A stretch of 20,578 bases of DNA from Candidatus Rokubacteria bacterium RIFCSPLOWO2_02_FULL_72_37 (GTDB taxonomy: Bacteria > Methylomirabilota > Methylomirabilia > Rokubacteriales > CSP1-6), in contig MGCE01000198.1 in NCBI GenBank assembly GCA_001790315.1, forward strand, positions 1 through 20,578, given 5' to 3'. Both the position numbers and the translations under genes were made by a program. The notes under the pieces are model-generated. The model was not told the DNA's origin. It ran no database searches and saw only the letters and a list, made by a program, of their open reading frames with translations. Shown piece after piece: positions 7,612-14,574 of this stretch. Position 1 is the first letter of the stretch. Every line of letters starts with the position of its first letter.

Positions 7612-7947
7612 TCAGGGCCTCGGAGGCTCGTGGGCCCTGGGGGGCTCGACGGGCGCCGGCGCCGACCGCTCGAAAGGGCTCTTCCTCGGCGCGAGGCCGA
7701 GCTTCTGCGCGATGTGACCCATCGCCTGCGTGATCTCGTCCTTCTCGCCGCGGAGCTGGAGGTTCTCCTTCCTGAGATCCTCCACTTCCTTCTTGAGCCG
7801 CTCGATCTCGCGCTCCGCTGCAGTCGCCCGCTCGCTGGCCGAGGTGTCCGGCTCCACGATCTCGGGCAGCGTGCCGAGGATCTGTCGGGTCTCCTCGATC
7901 CACTTCTTCAACCGCTCCCGAGCTTCGGCGGCCACGGTGGCGTCCAT
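7612..7947 (-). CDS. small coiled-coil protein, 111 residues
   Basis: I do not recognise a family. Residues 40-80 have leucine, isoleucine and valine at heptad spacing among Glu, Lys and Arg (EREIERLKKEVEDLRKENL at 45-63), a clear coiled coil likely to make dimers. The N-terminal 30 residues form another charged helix, and the C-terminal 25 are rich in proline and probably disordered. There is no membrane segment. ATG 7947 is preceded by AGAGG with 5-nt spacing and by a good sigma-70-type promoter at 7975-8004, so the start is well supported. Its stop lies 6 bases from the stop of the convergent 557-residue protein gene. It may be an adaptor or scaffold, but this is only a guess. Confidence 0.8.
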   Translation of the reverse strand: MDATVAAEARERLKKWIEETRQILGTLPEIVEPDTSASERATAAEREIERLKKEVEDLRKENLQLRGEKDEITQAMGHIAQKLGLAPRKSPFERSAPAPVEPPRAHEPPRP

Positions 7948-7974
7948 CTCGTCCTCTTCCGCGCCTCGGGGCGC

Positions 7975-8004
7975 ATGATACCCGGCGGGCTGCCGGCCTG
8001 TCGA
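7975..8004 (-). promoter_or_regulatory. sigma-70-type promoter TCGACA-N18-TATCAT for the coiled-coil gene
   Basis: Reading the minus strand, TCGACA (8004-7999, five of six consensus bases), an 18-base spacer and TATCAT (7980-7975, five of six) precede the coiled-coil gene. Transcription would begin near 7968, giving a leader of about 21 bases that holds the AGAGG Shine-Dalgarno. This is a conventional leader, unlike those of several other leading genes here. Confidence 0.55.
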
Positions 8005-8056
8005 CGCGACGCTCGTTCCCAGCAGACTAGCATCGAGCTTCTGTTCTTGGCAACTT

Positions 8057-8095
8057 GCGCCCTCCCGGGCCGTTAGGGGCCCTGCCCGGGGGCGC
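8057..8095 (-). terminator. G+C-rich hairpin after the MetE-like gene
   Basis: The arms at 8057-8070 and 8084-8095 pair over 12 base pairs with a 2-base bulge and a 13-base loop. It begins 12 bases beyond the stop of the MetE-like gene at 8108 and lies before the promoter of the coiled-coil gene, the right place for a terminator. No run of T follows, so an intrinsic terminator of the E. coli type is not shown; it may work with Rho or protect the mRNA end. Confidence 0.4.
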
Positions 8096-8107
8096 CGCGG
8101 CCGCCGC

Positions 8108-9133
8108 TCAGCGCCCGGTGCCGAGCTCGTGCCGCACGAGCGCGGCACCCGCGGCGAGCGCGCGGAGCTTCTGGTTGCACATGGCGCGCGGTGACCAGCC
8201 GAAGCCGCAATCGGGATTCACGGAGAGCTTGTCCGCGCGGCAGACCTCGAGGACGCGCCGGATCCGGGCCGCCACGTCCTCGGGCGTGTCCTGGTGGAAG
8301 CCCTTCACGTCCACGACGCCCGCGCCGAGATCGCGCCCCTCGCCGTAGCGCTTCCAGAGGTCCAGCTCGCTCATCTCGCGCCCGGCGAACTCGAGGACGA
8401 ACTGGTCCGCGCGCGCCTCCAGCAGGCCCGGGAAGTACGGCGCGTACGTCCGCGGGAAGCGCGAGCGGCCGAACCGGTTGCCGAAGCAGACGTGGAGCGC
8501 CAGCGTGGCCTTGATGCCGTCCGTCGCCCGGTTGAACAGGCGGGCCATCTCGGCGCCCGAGACGTTCCCGCGCGCGGGCTCGTCGATCTGGATCAGGTCG
8601 GCGCCCGCGGCGACGAGCCCGCGCAGCTCCTCGTTGACGACGTCCGCGAAGCGCTCCGCGACGTCCACGACGCCCTTGTACACCGTGCCCGGATGGATCC
8701 GGGAGCCGAACGTCAGCGGCCCGGCGCACGTCGCCTTCGTGTGGCGTGCGGTGCGCTTCCGGAGGTACTCGAACTCCTTCACGATCCCGAGCCCGCCCGA
8801 CGGCGCCTGGATGCGGCCCACGGCCTCGTAGCGGGTCTGCTGATCGTAGCCCCACGGGCCCGCCTTGCGGCGCACGGGGATCGGCCGGATGCCCTCGATG
8901 ATCGCGTAGTAGGAGTCGACGTAGCCGTCGAGCCGGCGCACCTCACCGTCGGTGATGATGTCGATGCCGGCCTGCTCCATGTCCCGGATGGCGGTGTCCG
9001 CGGCGTCGTCGAGCATCTCCTCGAGGTCGCCCGGTCCGAACTCGCCCCGCTCCAGGGACTTGACTCCGGAAAACCACCAGCCGGGCCGGCCGTGGGAGCC
9101 GACGACGGCCGTGGGGATGAGGGGCAATGCCAT
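8108..9133 (-). CDS. MetE C-terminal-domain methyltransferase (core-MetE-like)
   Basis: This 341-residue protein matches only the C-terminal catalytic barrel of cobalamin-independent methionine synthase, which is about 750 residues in E. coli. The zinc and homocysteine site is complete: His214 and Cys216 in LHVCFG, Glu248 in LEFAG and Cys309 in NPDCGFGW. The barrel motifs VGSHGRPGWW (11-20), DGEVRR (62-67) and LIQIDEPA (180-187) are typical. Without the N-terminal half it may use a methyl donor other than methyltetrahydrofolate polyglutamate, such as a methylated corrinoid protein, as described for core-MetE proteins; another thiol methyl- or alkyltransferase role is also possible. ATG 9133 has an AGGAG Shine-Dalgarno 10 nt upstream and a -10 TAGAAT at 9185-9180. 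It appears to be transcribed alone. Confidence 0.9.
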   Translation of the reverse strand: MALPLIPTAVVGSHGRPGWWFSGVKSLERGEFGPGDLEEMLDDAADTAIRDMEQAGIDIITDGEVRRLDGYVDSYYAIIEGIRPIPVRRKAGPWGYDQQTRYEAVGRIQAPSGGLGIVKEFEYLRKRTARHTKATCAGPLTFGSRIHPGTVYKGVVDVAERFADVVNEELRGLVAAGADLIQIDEPARGNVSGAEMARLFNRATDGIKATLALHVCFGNRFGRSRFPRTYAPYFPGLLEARADQFVLEFAGREMSELDLWKRYGEGRDLGAGVVDVKGFHQDTPEDVAARIRRVLEVCRADKLSVNPDCGFGWSPRAMCNQKLRALAAGAALVRHELGTGR

Positions 9134-9179
9134 GGCGCACCGTCTCCTCTCGTGTCGGGGTGATCGCCGAGCCGCGACG

Positions 9180-9209
9180 ATTCTAATCGGATATGATGGG
9201 TGCCGTGAA
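9180..9209 (-). promoter_or_regulatory. sigma-70-type promoter TTCACG-N18-TAGAAT for the MetE-like gene
   Basis: On the minus strand TTCACG (9209-9204, four of six consensus bases), an 18-base spacer and TAGAAT (9185-9180, five of six) would start transcription near 9173. The leader of about 40 bases carries the AGGAG Shine-Dalgarno. The -35 lies inside the first codons of the divergent multidomain gene. Confidence 0.45.
9192..9197 (+). promoter_or_regulatory. -10 hexamer TATGAT for the multidomain signalling gene, leaderless type
   Basis: TATGAT (five of six consensus bases) lies 7 bases before the GTG at 9205, so transcription would begin at about 9204. It overlaps two upstream in-frame ATGs (9193, 9196), which would then not be in the mRNA; this is why GTG 9205 was preferred as the start. 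No clear -35 and no Shine-Dalgarno were found. Confidence 0.4.
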
Positions 9210-11469
9210 GGTCCGTTTCTGGGGCACCCGAGGCTCCATCGCCTCCCCCGGTCCGGGGACGGCCCGGTACGGCGGCAACACCTCGTGCGTCGAGCTCCGC
9301 GCCGCCGACGGGACGCTGATCGTTCTCGATTGCGGCACGGGCGCGCGCGAGCTCGGCCTGCACCTCGTGCAGACCGAGCCGCAGCCGCTGCGGATCCACC
9401 TCTTCATCGGCCACACGCACTGGGATCACATCCAGGGGTTTCCGTTTTTCGTGCCGGCGTTCTTGCCGGGCACGGAACTCAACATCTACGCCCCGCTCGG
9501 CTTCCAGCGCGGCCTCGAGGAGGCCATGGCGGGGCAGATGGAGTACTCGTACTTCCCGGTCAAGCTCCGCGAGCTGCGCTCGCGCATCCACTTCACCGAG
9601 CTCGACGAGGGCTTCTTCCGCGTGGGCGAGGTGCTCGTCGAGACGCAGTACCTGAACCACACCGCCCCGACGATCGCGTACCGCATGTCAAACGGCGGCG
9701 CGACCATCGCGTACGTCACCGACCACGAGCCGTTCTGGAGCGCCGAGGGCCGGGTGTCCCGACACCCTGGCGACGAGCGTCACGTCGACTTTCTCCGGGA
9801 CGCGAACCTCGTCATCCACGACGCCCAGTACACCGAGGAGGAATACCGCGGGAAGGTGGGGTGGGGACACAGCTCGATCGACTACGCGGTCGACGTCGCG
9901 ATCGCCGCCGGCGTCGAGCGCCTCGTGCTGTTCCACCACGACCCCACGCACGACGACGCGAGCATGGACGGTATGCAGACGGCGGCGCGCGCGCGCGCCG
10001 CGGCGCAGGGCGGATCCCTCGACGTCCTGGCCGCGGCCGAGGGGCTCGAGGTCGAGGTGCGCGGCAGCAACGATCCGCAGGCGCGGGCGGCGATCTCCGC
10101 GCTCCAGCACCGCCAGGTGGCGGGCGGACGGGTGCTCGTCGTCAGCACGAACGAGAAGGAGATCGCCGCGATCGACGAGGTGCTGAGCGAGGACGGTCTC
10201 GTGCTCCTGCGGCTTCCGGACATGCGCGCGGCGGTCGTGCGCGGCCCCGAGCTGGTCCCGGACCTCGCGGTGGTCGACCGCGAGCTGCTCGACGGGGACG
10301 GCGAGCCCGCGCTCGAAGGGTTGCGCGCGGCGCTCGTGCGGCAGGACTTCCCCGTCGTGGTGCTCGCCGACACGTCGCTCAGTCCCGACCTCGTGTACCG
10401 GGGCCAGTCGTCCTCGACGGACTACCTCGCGAAACCGTTCAGCCCGCCGATGCTCCGGGCGCGCGTCCGCGCCTGGCTCGCCCGCACCCTCACCGCGTTC
10501 GAGACGCGCCCATCGGCGGTGGCGGCGGACGTGGCCGCGGACGCCGGCGTGCGGCCCGCGCGGCGCGCGCAGCAGACGCGGCTGGCGGCGATGCTCGCGA
10601 CCGTGCCGCTCTTCCGGCCTCTGGCGAACGAGCAGCGCGAGATGCTGATCGCGCAGGCCTCCGACGAAATCTTCGTGCCGGGTCAGATCCTGATCCGCGA
10701 GGGCGAGCCGTCGGACAGCCTCTTCGTCATCCTCGCGGGGCGCGTCCGCGTCCTCGAGGCGAGCGCCGACGCGAAGGCCGAGGTGCTGCTCGGCGAGCTC
10801 GGTGAGGGCGAGATCCTCGGGGAGCTCGGCGTGCTCCGTCACCGGACGCGCTCGGCGACGGTGATCGCGATCGAGCGCACGCACTGCCTGGTGCTCCGCC
10901 AGACCGACTTCCTCCACACGCTGCAGAGCTCCGCGGAGCTGGCCGTGTCCCTGCTCCGGACGATCGCCGGCCGGCTCTACGAGGCCGACCGCCGGCTCTC
11001 CCGCTACGCGCCCGACCCGATCACGGGGCTCGCGGGGCGACGCGCCTTCTACGAGCAGTACCGGCGGCTCGCCGCGGTCGCGCGCCGGCGCCGGACCGGC
11101 GTGCTGCTGATCATCCTCGACGTCCAGCAGCTCAGGGCGGTCAACGACCAGCACGGCTACGCGGTGGGCGACGACGTCCTGCGCACCGTGGGCGACGCGC
11201 TGATCGAGGCCACGCGCACCACGGACCTGGTCGCCCGCCACGGGGGAGACGAGTTCGCGGTGTTTCTGCCGGACGTGGGGCCCCAGGACGTCGACGTCGT
11301 GCTCGGGCGCGTGCGGGAGAAGCTCGCCGAGCTCGCGCACAAGCGCGGCCTGCCGCTCGTGCCGCACTGCAACTTCGGCGTCACCTACAGCCAGTCGCCG
11401 CCCGAGGCCGCCGACGATCTGCTGCGCGAGGCCGACCTCGACATGCACCGCCGCCGGCAGCCGGCGTAG
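9205..11469 (+). CDS. MBL-fold / pseudo-receiver / cNMP-binding / GGDEF diguanylate cyclase fusion
   Basis: This 754-residue protein (from GTG 9205) joins four domains. Residues 1-270 are a metallo-beta-lactamase-fold phosphodiesterase-like domain starting KVRFWGTRGS, with HTHWDH (70-75), His152, TDHEPFW (172-178), HDAQYT (205-210) and HHDPTHDD (244-251). Residues about 309-425 are a receiver-like domain that keeps the phospho-acceptor Asp358 and Lys410 (LAKPF) but lacks the N-terminal acidic pair (STN instead) and has Ala for the conserved Thr/Ser. Residues about 463-590 are a cyclic-nucleotide-binding domain with an intact phosphate cassette (Glu540, Arg549, Ser550). Residues 605-754 are a GGDEF domain with Asp639, Asn647, GGDEF at 680-684 and the inhibitory I-site RTTD (671-674). 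It should make c-di-GMP, controlled by cAMP or cGMP and product. ATG 9193 and 9196 are alternative starts. The frame is unbroken, so the fusion is real as sequenced. Confidence 0.92.
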   Translation: MKVRFWGTRGSIASPGPGTARYGGNTSCVELRAADGTLIVLDCGTGARELGLHLVQTEPQPLRIHLFIGHTHWDHIQGFPFFVPAFLPGTELNIYAPLGFQRGLEEAMAGQMEYSYFPVKLRELRSRIHFTELDEGFFRVGEVLVETQYLNHTAPTIAYRMSNGGATIAYVTDHEPFWSAEGRVSRHPGDERHVDFLRDANLVIHDAQYTEEEYRGKVGWGHSSIDYAVDVAIAAGVERLVLFHHDPTHDDASMDGMQTAARARAAAQGGSLDVLAAAEGLEVEVRGSNDPQARAAISALQHRQVAGGRVLVVSTNEKEIAAIDEVLSEDGLVLLRLPDMRAAVVRGPELVPDLAVVDRELLDGDGEPALEGLRAALVRQDFPVVVLADTSLSPDLVYRGQSSSTDYLAKPFSPPMLRARVRAWLARTLTAFETRPSAVAADVAADAGVRPARRAQQTRLAAMLATVPLFRPLANEQREMLIAQASDEIFVPGQILIREGEPSDSLFVILAGRVRVLEASADAKAEVLLGELGEGEILGELGVLRHRTRSATVIAIERTHCLVLRQTDFLHTLQSSAELAVSLLRTIAGRLYEADRRLSRYAPDPITGLAGRRAFYEQYRRLAAVARRRRTGVLLIILDVQQLRAVNDQHGYAVGDDVLRTVGDALIEATRTTDLVARHGGDEFAVFLPDVGPQDVDVVLGRVREKLAELAHKRGLPLVPHCNFGVTYSQSPPEAADDLLREADLDMHRRRQPA

Positions 11470-11472
11470 CGC

Positions 11473-12213
11473 TCAGCCCTTCCCTCGCTTCGCGAACGCC
11501 TCGAGCCGCGCGCGCGCCGCGGCGCTGGTGCCGAGTGCCGCGCCGTAATGCTCCGGCTCGCGTCCCGGCGCCCCGGCGCGGATCGCCGCCACGATCGCCT
11601 TCGTGGCCGCGAGGCCGCCGCGCGGCGCGCCGGCGACGTCGGCGGCGAGCGCGGCGATCGTCGCCTCGAGCGTGGGCGGCGCGACGACGCGGTTGACGAG
11701 GCCCATGCGCAGCGCCTCGCTGGCGTGGAGCGTGCGCCCGGTCAGGAGGAGATCACGCGCGTGGCCGCCGCCGACGACGTCGAGGAGCCGCGCGACCCCG
11801 TAGCCGGGGTTGAACCCGAGCTTCACCTCGGGCAGGCCGAAGCGCGCGCGGTCCGAGGCGACGCGCAGGTCCTGCGCGACCGCCAGCATGAGCCCGCCAC
11901 CGAGCGCATAGCCGTCGATCGCGGCGATCGTGACCTGCGGCAGCCGGCCGAAGCGGTCCATGAGCGCAGCGTGGCGCGTCGCGAGCGCCGCGGCCGCCTC
12001 GGGCGTGACCGCGGCCATCTCCTTGATGTCGTTCCCCGCGCAGAACGCGCGCCCGCGCCCCGCGACGACCAGCACCGTGACGTCGTCCATCGCCGCGACG
12101 CGGTCGAGCGCGTGCTCGAGCGCGTCGGTGAGCGCGTGGTTCAGCGCGTTGAGCGCCGCCGGACGGCAGAGGGTGAGCCGGGCGACGCCGTCCTTCGCCT
12201 CGAGCTCGATCAT
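11473..12213 (-). CDS. enoyl-CoA hydratase/isomerase family protein lacking one catalytic Glu
   Basis: This 246-residue crotonase-fold protein has the oxyanion-hole motifs AFCAGNDIKE (56-65) and YALGGGLMLA (102-111). Glu129 in PEVKLGFNPG fills the rat Glu164 position, but the Glu144 position is Met109 (GGGLM instead of GGGCE). Hydratases normally need both; delta3-delta2-enoyl-CoA isomerases and several other crotonase members manage with one. An isomerase or other crotonase reaction is therefore more likely than hydration. ATG 12213 overlaps the stop of the creatininase-like gene as ATGA, so it is the last gene of that operon. Its stop is 3 bp from that of the convergent signalling gene. Confidence 0.92.
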   Translation of the reverse strand: MIELEAKDGVARLTLCRPAALNALNHALTDALEHALDRVAAMDDVTVLVVAGRGRAFCAGNDIKEMAAVTPEAAAALATRHAALMDRFGRLPQVTIAAIDGYALGGGLMLAVAQDLRVASDRARFGLPEVKLGFNPGYGVARLLDVVGGGHARDLLLTGRTLHASEALRMGLVNRVVAPPTLEATIAALAADVAGAPRGGLAATKAIVAAIRAGAPGREPEHYGAALGTSAAARARLEAFAKRGKG

Positions 12214-13148
12214 CCGCTCGGCTCGCGGCGCCGGACGAGCAGGAGCGCCACGCCCGCGGCCAGGAGCGCGGCCGCGACGGCGGTCGCCGGCCAGAAGTCG
12301 GTGCGGAGGAACGGCAGCGCGAAGAACGGGGAGCGACGCTGGGCCGGGCGGATGCGGCCGTCGAGGAGGCCGCCGACCAGCTCCATGGACTCGCCGATCA
12401 ACACCTCGGTCACCGCCTTCGCGAACCCCGGGTCGGCGAGCGCGGGATGGCCGACGTAGCCGCGGCCGCCGTTCTTCAGCGGATAGTTCGGGACGACGCG
12501 CGCCGCGAGCCGGTACCGCGCCGGCGGCAGGTCGCGATAGCCCGGATCCACGAGGTCCGGCCGGAGCACGAGCATGAGCGAGGTCTCCCACCAGCCGCCG
12601 TGCGCGTCGTCACCGAACGCCTCGCGCTCGGCGGGGGTGAGCGGGCGGCCGAGCGCGTGCTCGATGCGGTCGAGGTACCGGCCGCGGAGGAACTGCCACG
12701 CGAGGTGCCCGGTGAACGAGGCCATCATCACGCGGTGGCGCCGGCTCACGACCGCCGCCGCCTCCTCGAGCGCCGTGAGGTGACCGGGGCCGCCGTGACC
12801 GTTGGCCACCAGGATGTAGCGGAACCCCGCGCGCGCGAGCGAGGCGCCGTAGTCCACGAGCGCGTCGCGCACGACGCGCTGGCGCACGCTGACCGTCCCC
12901 GGCGCCTCGAACGTGAACGAGCCGAGGTGCAGCGTGGGGGCGAGCACCACGGACCAGCCGGGCCGCGCGGCCACCAGCCGTTCGCCGATCGTCTCGGCGA
13001 ACCAGCGCGCGGCCATCGCGTCCACGCCCACGGGCAGGTGCGGGCCGTGCTCCTCCAGCGGGCTCACGGTGAGCACGACGACCGTCCGCGCGCGGTCGAG
13101 CGCGTCGACCGCGGGCGAGGACATCTCCTCCAGCAGGTGCAAGCTCAA
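12210..13148 (-). CDS. creatininase-family amidohydrolase with C-terminal membrane anchor
   Basis: This 312-residue protein has the creatininase metal-binding motif EEHGPHLPVGVD (32-43; Glu32, His34, Asp43), the NGHGG motif (116-120, His118) and AHGGWWET (182-189, Glu188). Family members hydrolyse small cyclic or linear amides, among them creatinine and precursors of F420 and mycofactocin-type cofactors; the substrate here is unknown. Residues 285-305 are a single hydrophobic helix followed by RRRE, which predicts a tail anchor with the catalytic domain in the cytoplasm. This is unusual for a family of soluble enzymes. I chose TTG 13148 because it overlaps the upstream stop as TTGA and has GGGAG 6 nt upstream; TTG 13142 and ATG 13124 are alternatives, the latter losing part of the first conserved helix. 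Confidence 0.88.
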   Translation of the reverse strand: MSLHLLEEMSSPAVDALDRARTVVVLTVSPLEEHGPHLPVGVDAMAARWFAETIGERLVAARPGWSVVLAPTLHLGSFTFEAPGTVSVRQRVVRDALVDYGASLARAGFRYILVANGHGGPGHLTALEEAAAVVSRRHRVMMASFTGHLAWQFLRGRYLDRIEHALGRPLTPAEREAFGDDAHGGWWETSLMLVLRPDLVDPGYRDLPPARYRLAARVVPNYPLKNGGRGYVGHPALADPGFAKAVTEVLIGESMELVGGLLDGRIRPAQRRSPFFALPFLRTDFWPATAVAAALLAAGVALLLVRRREPSG

Positions 13149-14542
13149 AACGAGCTCCCTTTCGTCGCGGCGAGGTACTCGGTCTTGGCGCGCTCGAGCT
13201 CGCCGAGGATCTCCCGCCGCTCGACCACGAGCCGCCGCGCCTCGTGCTCGCGGGTGAGCGCGACGAACCCGAAGCGCAGCCGGCTCCTGAGCCGGCCCGC
13301 GCCGACCAGGTAGCGGTACGCGAGCAGGCCCGCGACCGGCAGCGAGAGCGCGAACGCCGCGGCCCAGCGCGGCCCCGCGAGGCGGCCGACGCCCCAGATC
13401 TCGAGCGCCCAGAATAGCGGATAGGCGATCACCGCCGCCAGGAATCGCCACGTCGCGTAGTCGGTCTCCTTCTTCGACATGCGGCGCGCGAGCCAGCGCG
13501 GGATCCAGTACGGGAGGAAGTTGACGGTGACGCCGTAGACGAACACGGGGAAGCCGACCACGGCCTCCCAGCCGCGGCGCAGGCGCTCGCGCCGGCGCGG
13601 GCGCTCGAGACGCGCGCGCACGGCCTCGTCCTTCACGCGGTACTCGGCGAGCAGGGCGCGGTAGCTCTGGATCCGCTGCCAGAGCCGCTCGACGCGCTCG
13701 GGGTCGCGCCGCCTGAACCAGTCGACCGCGTCCACGAGCGAGCGCGAGAGGCGCACCGGATCCACCTGTCGCGCCCCGAGCCCGCGCTCCTCGCGCAGCT
13801 CGCGGACCAGCGCGTCGCGGTACAGCTCCTCGACGGCGCGGACCAGCCGCGCCTCGTCGATCCGGTCCACGTGCACGACCTCGGCCTCCATGGCCCACTG
13901 GATCGCCGAGGTCAGCGCGTCCACCGCCTTCACCGGATCGGCGCGGTACGCGTCGAGGTAGGGCGAGACGGGCACGGGCGGGCCGAACGAGACCAGCACG
14001 CGGCCGCGGAACGACTTGCGTGCCTCGAAGTTGAGCCCGACGGGGACGAGCGCGAGGGCGCCCGGGCGCTCGGCCTCGAAGGCGAGCGCGATGCGCGCGG
14101 CCCCCGTCTTGATGCGCTGCACGCGCGCCTCGGCGTGCGTCGTCCCCTCGGGGTAGATCGCCACGAGCCGGCCGGCGGCGAGGGCCCGGGCGCACGCCTC
14201 GAACGTCGCGACGTTTGCGTGGGTGGCCTGAGAGGGGTGCGGCGCGGCTGCGTGGTCCAGATCCTGTCTTCTGTAGACGGGGATCGCGCCGCAGGCGAGG
14301 AGGAAGCGCGCGACGAGCGGGTTCTTGAAGAGGGCGGCGGTCGCGAGGTAGTGAACCTTCCTGGGGAGCACCGCGCCGACGAGCAGCGAGTCGATCAGGT
14401 TGTTCGGATGATTGATGCAGAGGAGCACCGGTCCGGTCCGGGGCACGCGCTCCGGGTGGCGCACGTCCACCGACTTGAAGAAGAACCAGATCCAGAACCG
14501 CCCGACCGCCCGCACCGCCCCGTAGAAGCGATCCCTCGTCAT
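13145..14542 (-). CDS. PlsC-like glycerolipid acyltransferase (HX5D type) with C-terminal membrane segments
   Basis: This 465-residue protein begins with an acyltransferase domain of the PlsC superfamily, which adds an acyl chain to glycerol-3-phosphate or a lysolipid at the membrane. Its catalytic motif is INHPNNLID (43-51), where His45 and Asp51 are separated by five residues, as in the Gat1/Gat2-like group with NHPNSLID-type motifs, not four as in classical PlsC. The substrate motif is YPEGTTH (130-136). The middle is charged and helical. Two or three hydrophobic segments follow at about 335-350 and 372-425, so the C-terminus is probably membrane-embedded. ATG 14542 heads the operon with the creatininase-like and crotonase genes; no Shine-Dalgarno is seen before it. 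It is divergent from the SCP2-hydrolase gene, 32 bp away. Confidence 0.9.
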   Translation of the reverse strand: MTRDRFYGAVRAVGRFWIWFFFKSVDVRHPERVPRTGPVLLCINHPNNLIDSLLVGAVLPRKVHYLATAALFKNPLVARFLLACGAIPVYRRQDLDHAAAPHPSQATHANVATFEACARALAAGRLVAIYPEGTTHAEARVQRIKTGAARIALAFEAERPGALALVPVGLNFEARKSFRGRVLVSFGPPVPVSPYLDAYRADPVKAVDALTSAIQWAMEAEVVHVDRIDEARLVRAVEELYRDALVRELREERGLGARQVDPVRLSRSLVDAVDWFRRRDPERVERLWQRIQSYRALLAEYRVKDEAVRARLERPRRRERLRRGWEAVVGFPVFVYGVTVNFLPYWIPRWLARRMSKKETDYATWRFLAAVIAYPLFWALEIWGVGRLAGPRWAAAFALSLPVAGLLAYRYLVGAGRLRSRLRFGFVALTREHEARRLVVERREILGELERAKTEYLAATKGSSF

Positions 14543-14561
14543 CGCCGGGCGCGCTCTGGGG

Positions 14562-14567
14562 TAAGAT
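14562..14567 (+). promoter_or_regulatory. -10 hexamer TAAGAT for the SCP2-hydrolase gene, leaderless type
   Basis: TAAGAT (four of six consensus bases, keeping TA and final T) lies 7 bases before the ATG at 14575, so transcription would begin at about 14574. The in-frame ATG at 14566 overlaps the hexamer and would not be in that mRNA. No Shine-Dalgarno or clear -35 was found. Confidence 0.4.
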
Positions 14568-14574
14568 GGCGGCC

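Noticed and set aside
9981..10006. Alternating GC tract
   Set aside because: It encodes an Ala/Arg stretch linking the MBL and receiver-like domains; ordinary low complexity in G+C-rich DNA.
9688..11448. Minus-strand open frame of 586 residues opposite the signalling fusion
   Set aside because: No motif; the plus strand has four recognisable domains.
13279..13296. Perfect 7-bp stem with 4-base loop (GCCGGCT/AGCCGGC)
   Set aside because: It lies within the acyltransferase coding sequence and has no T run; G+C-rich chance hairpin.
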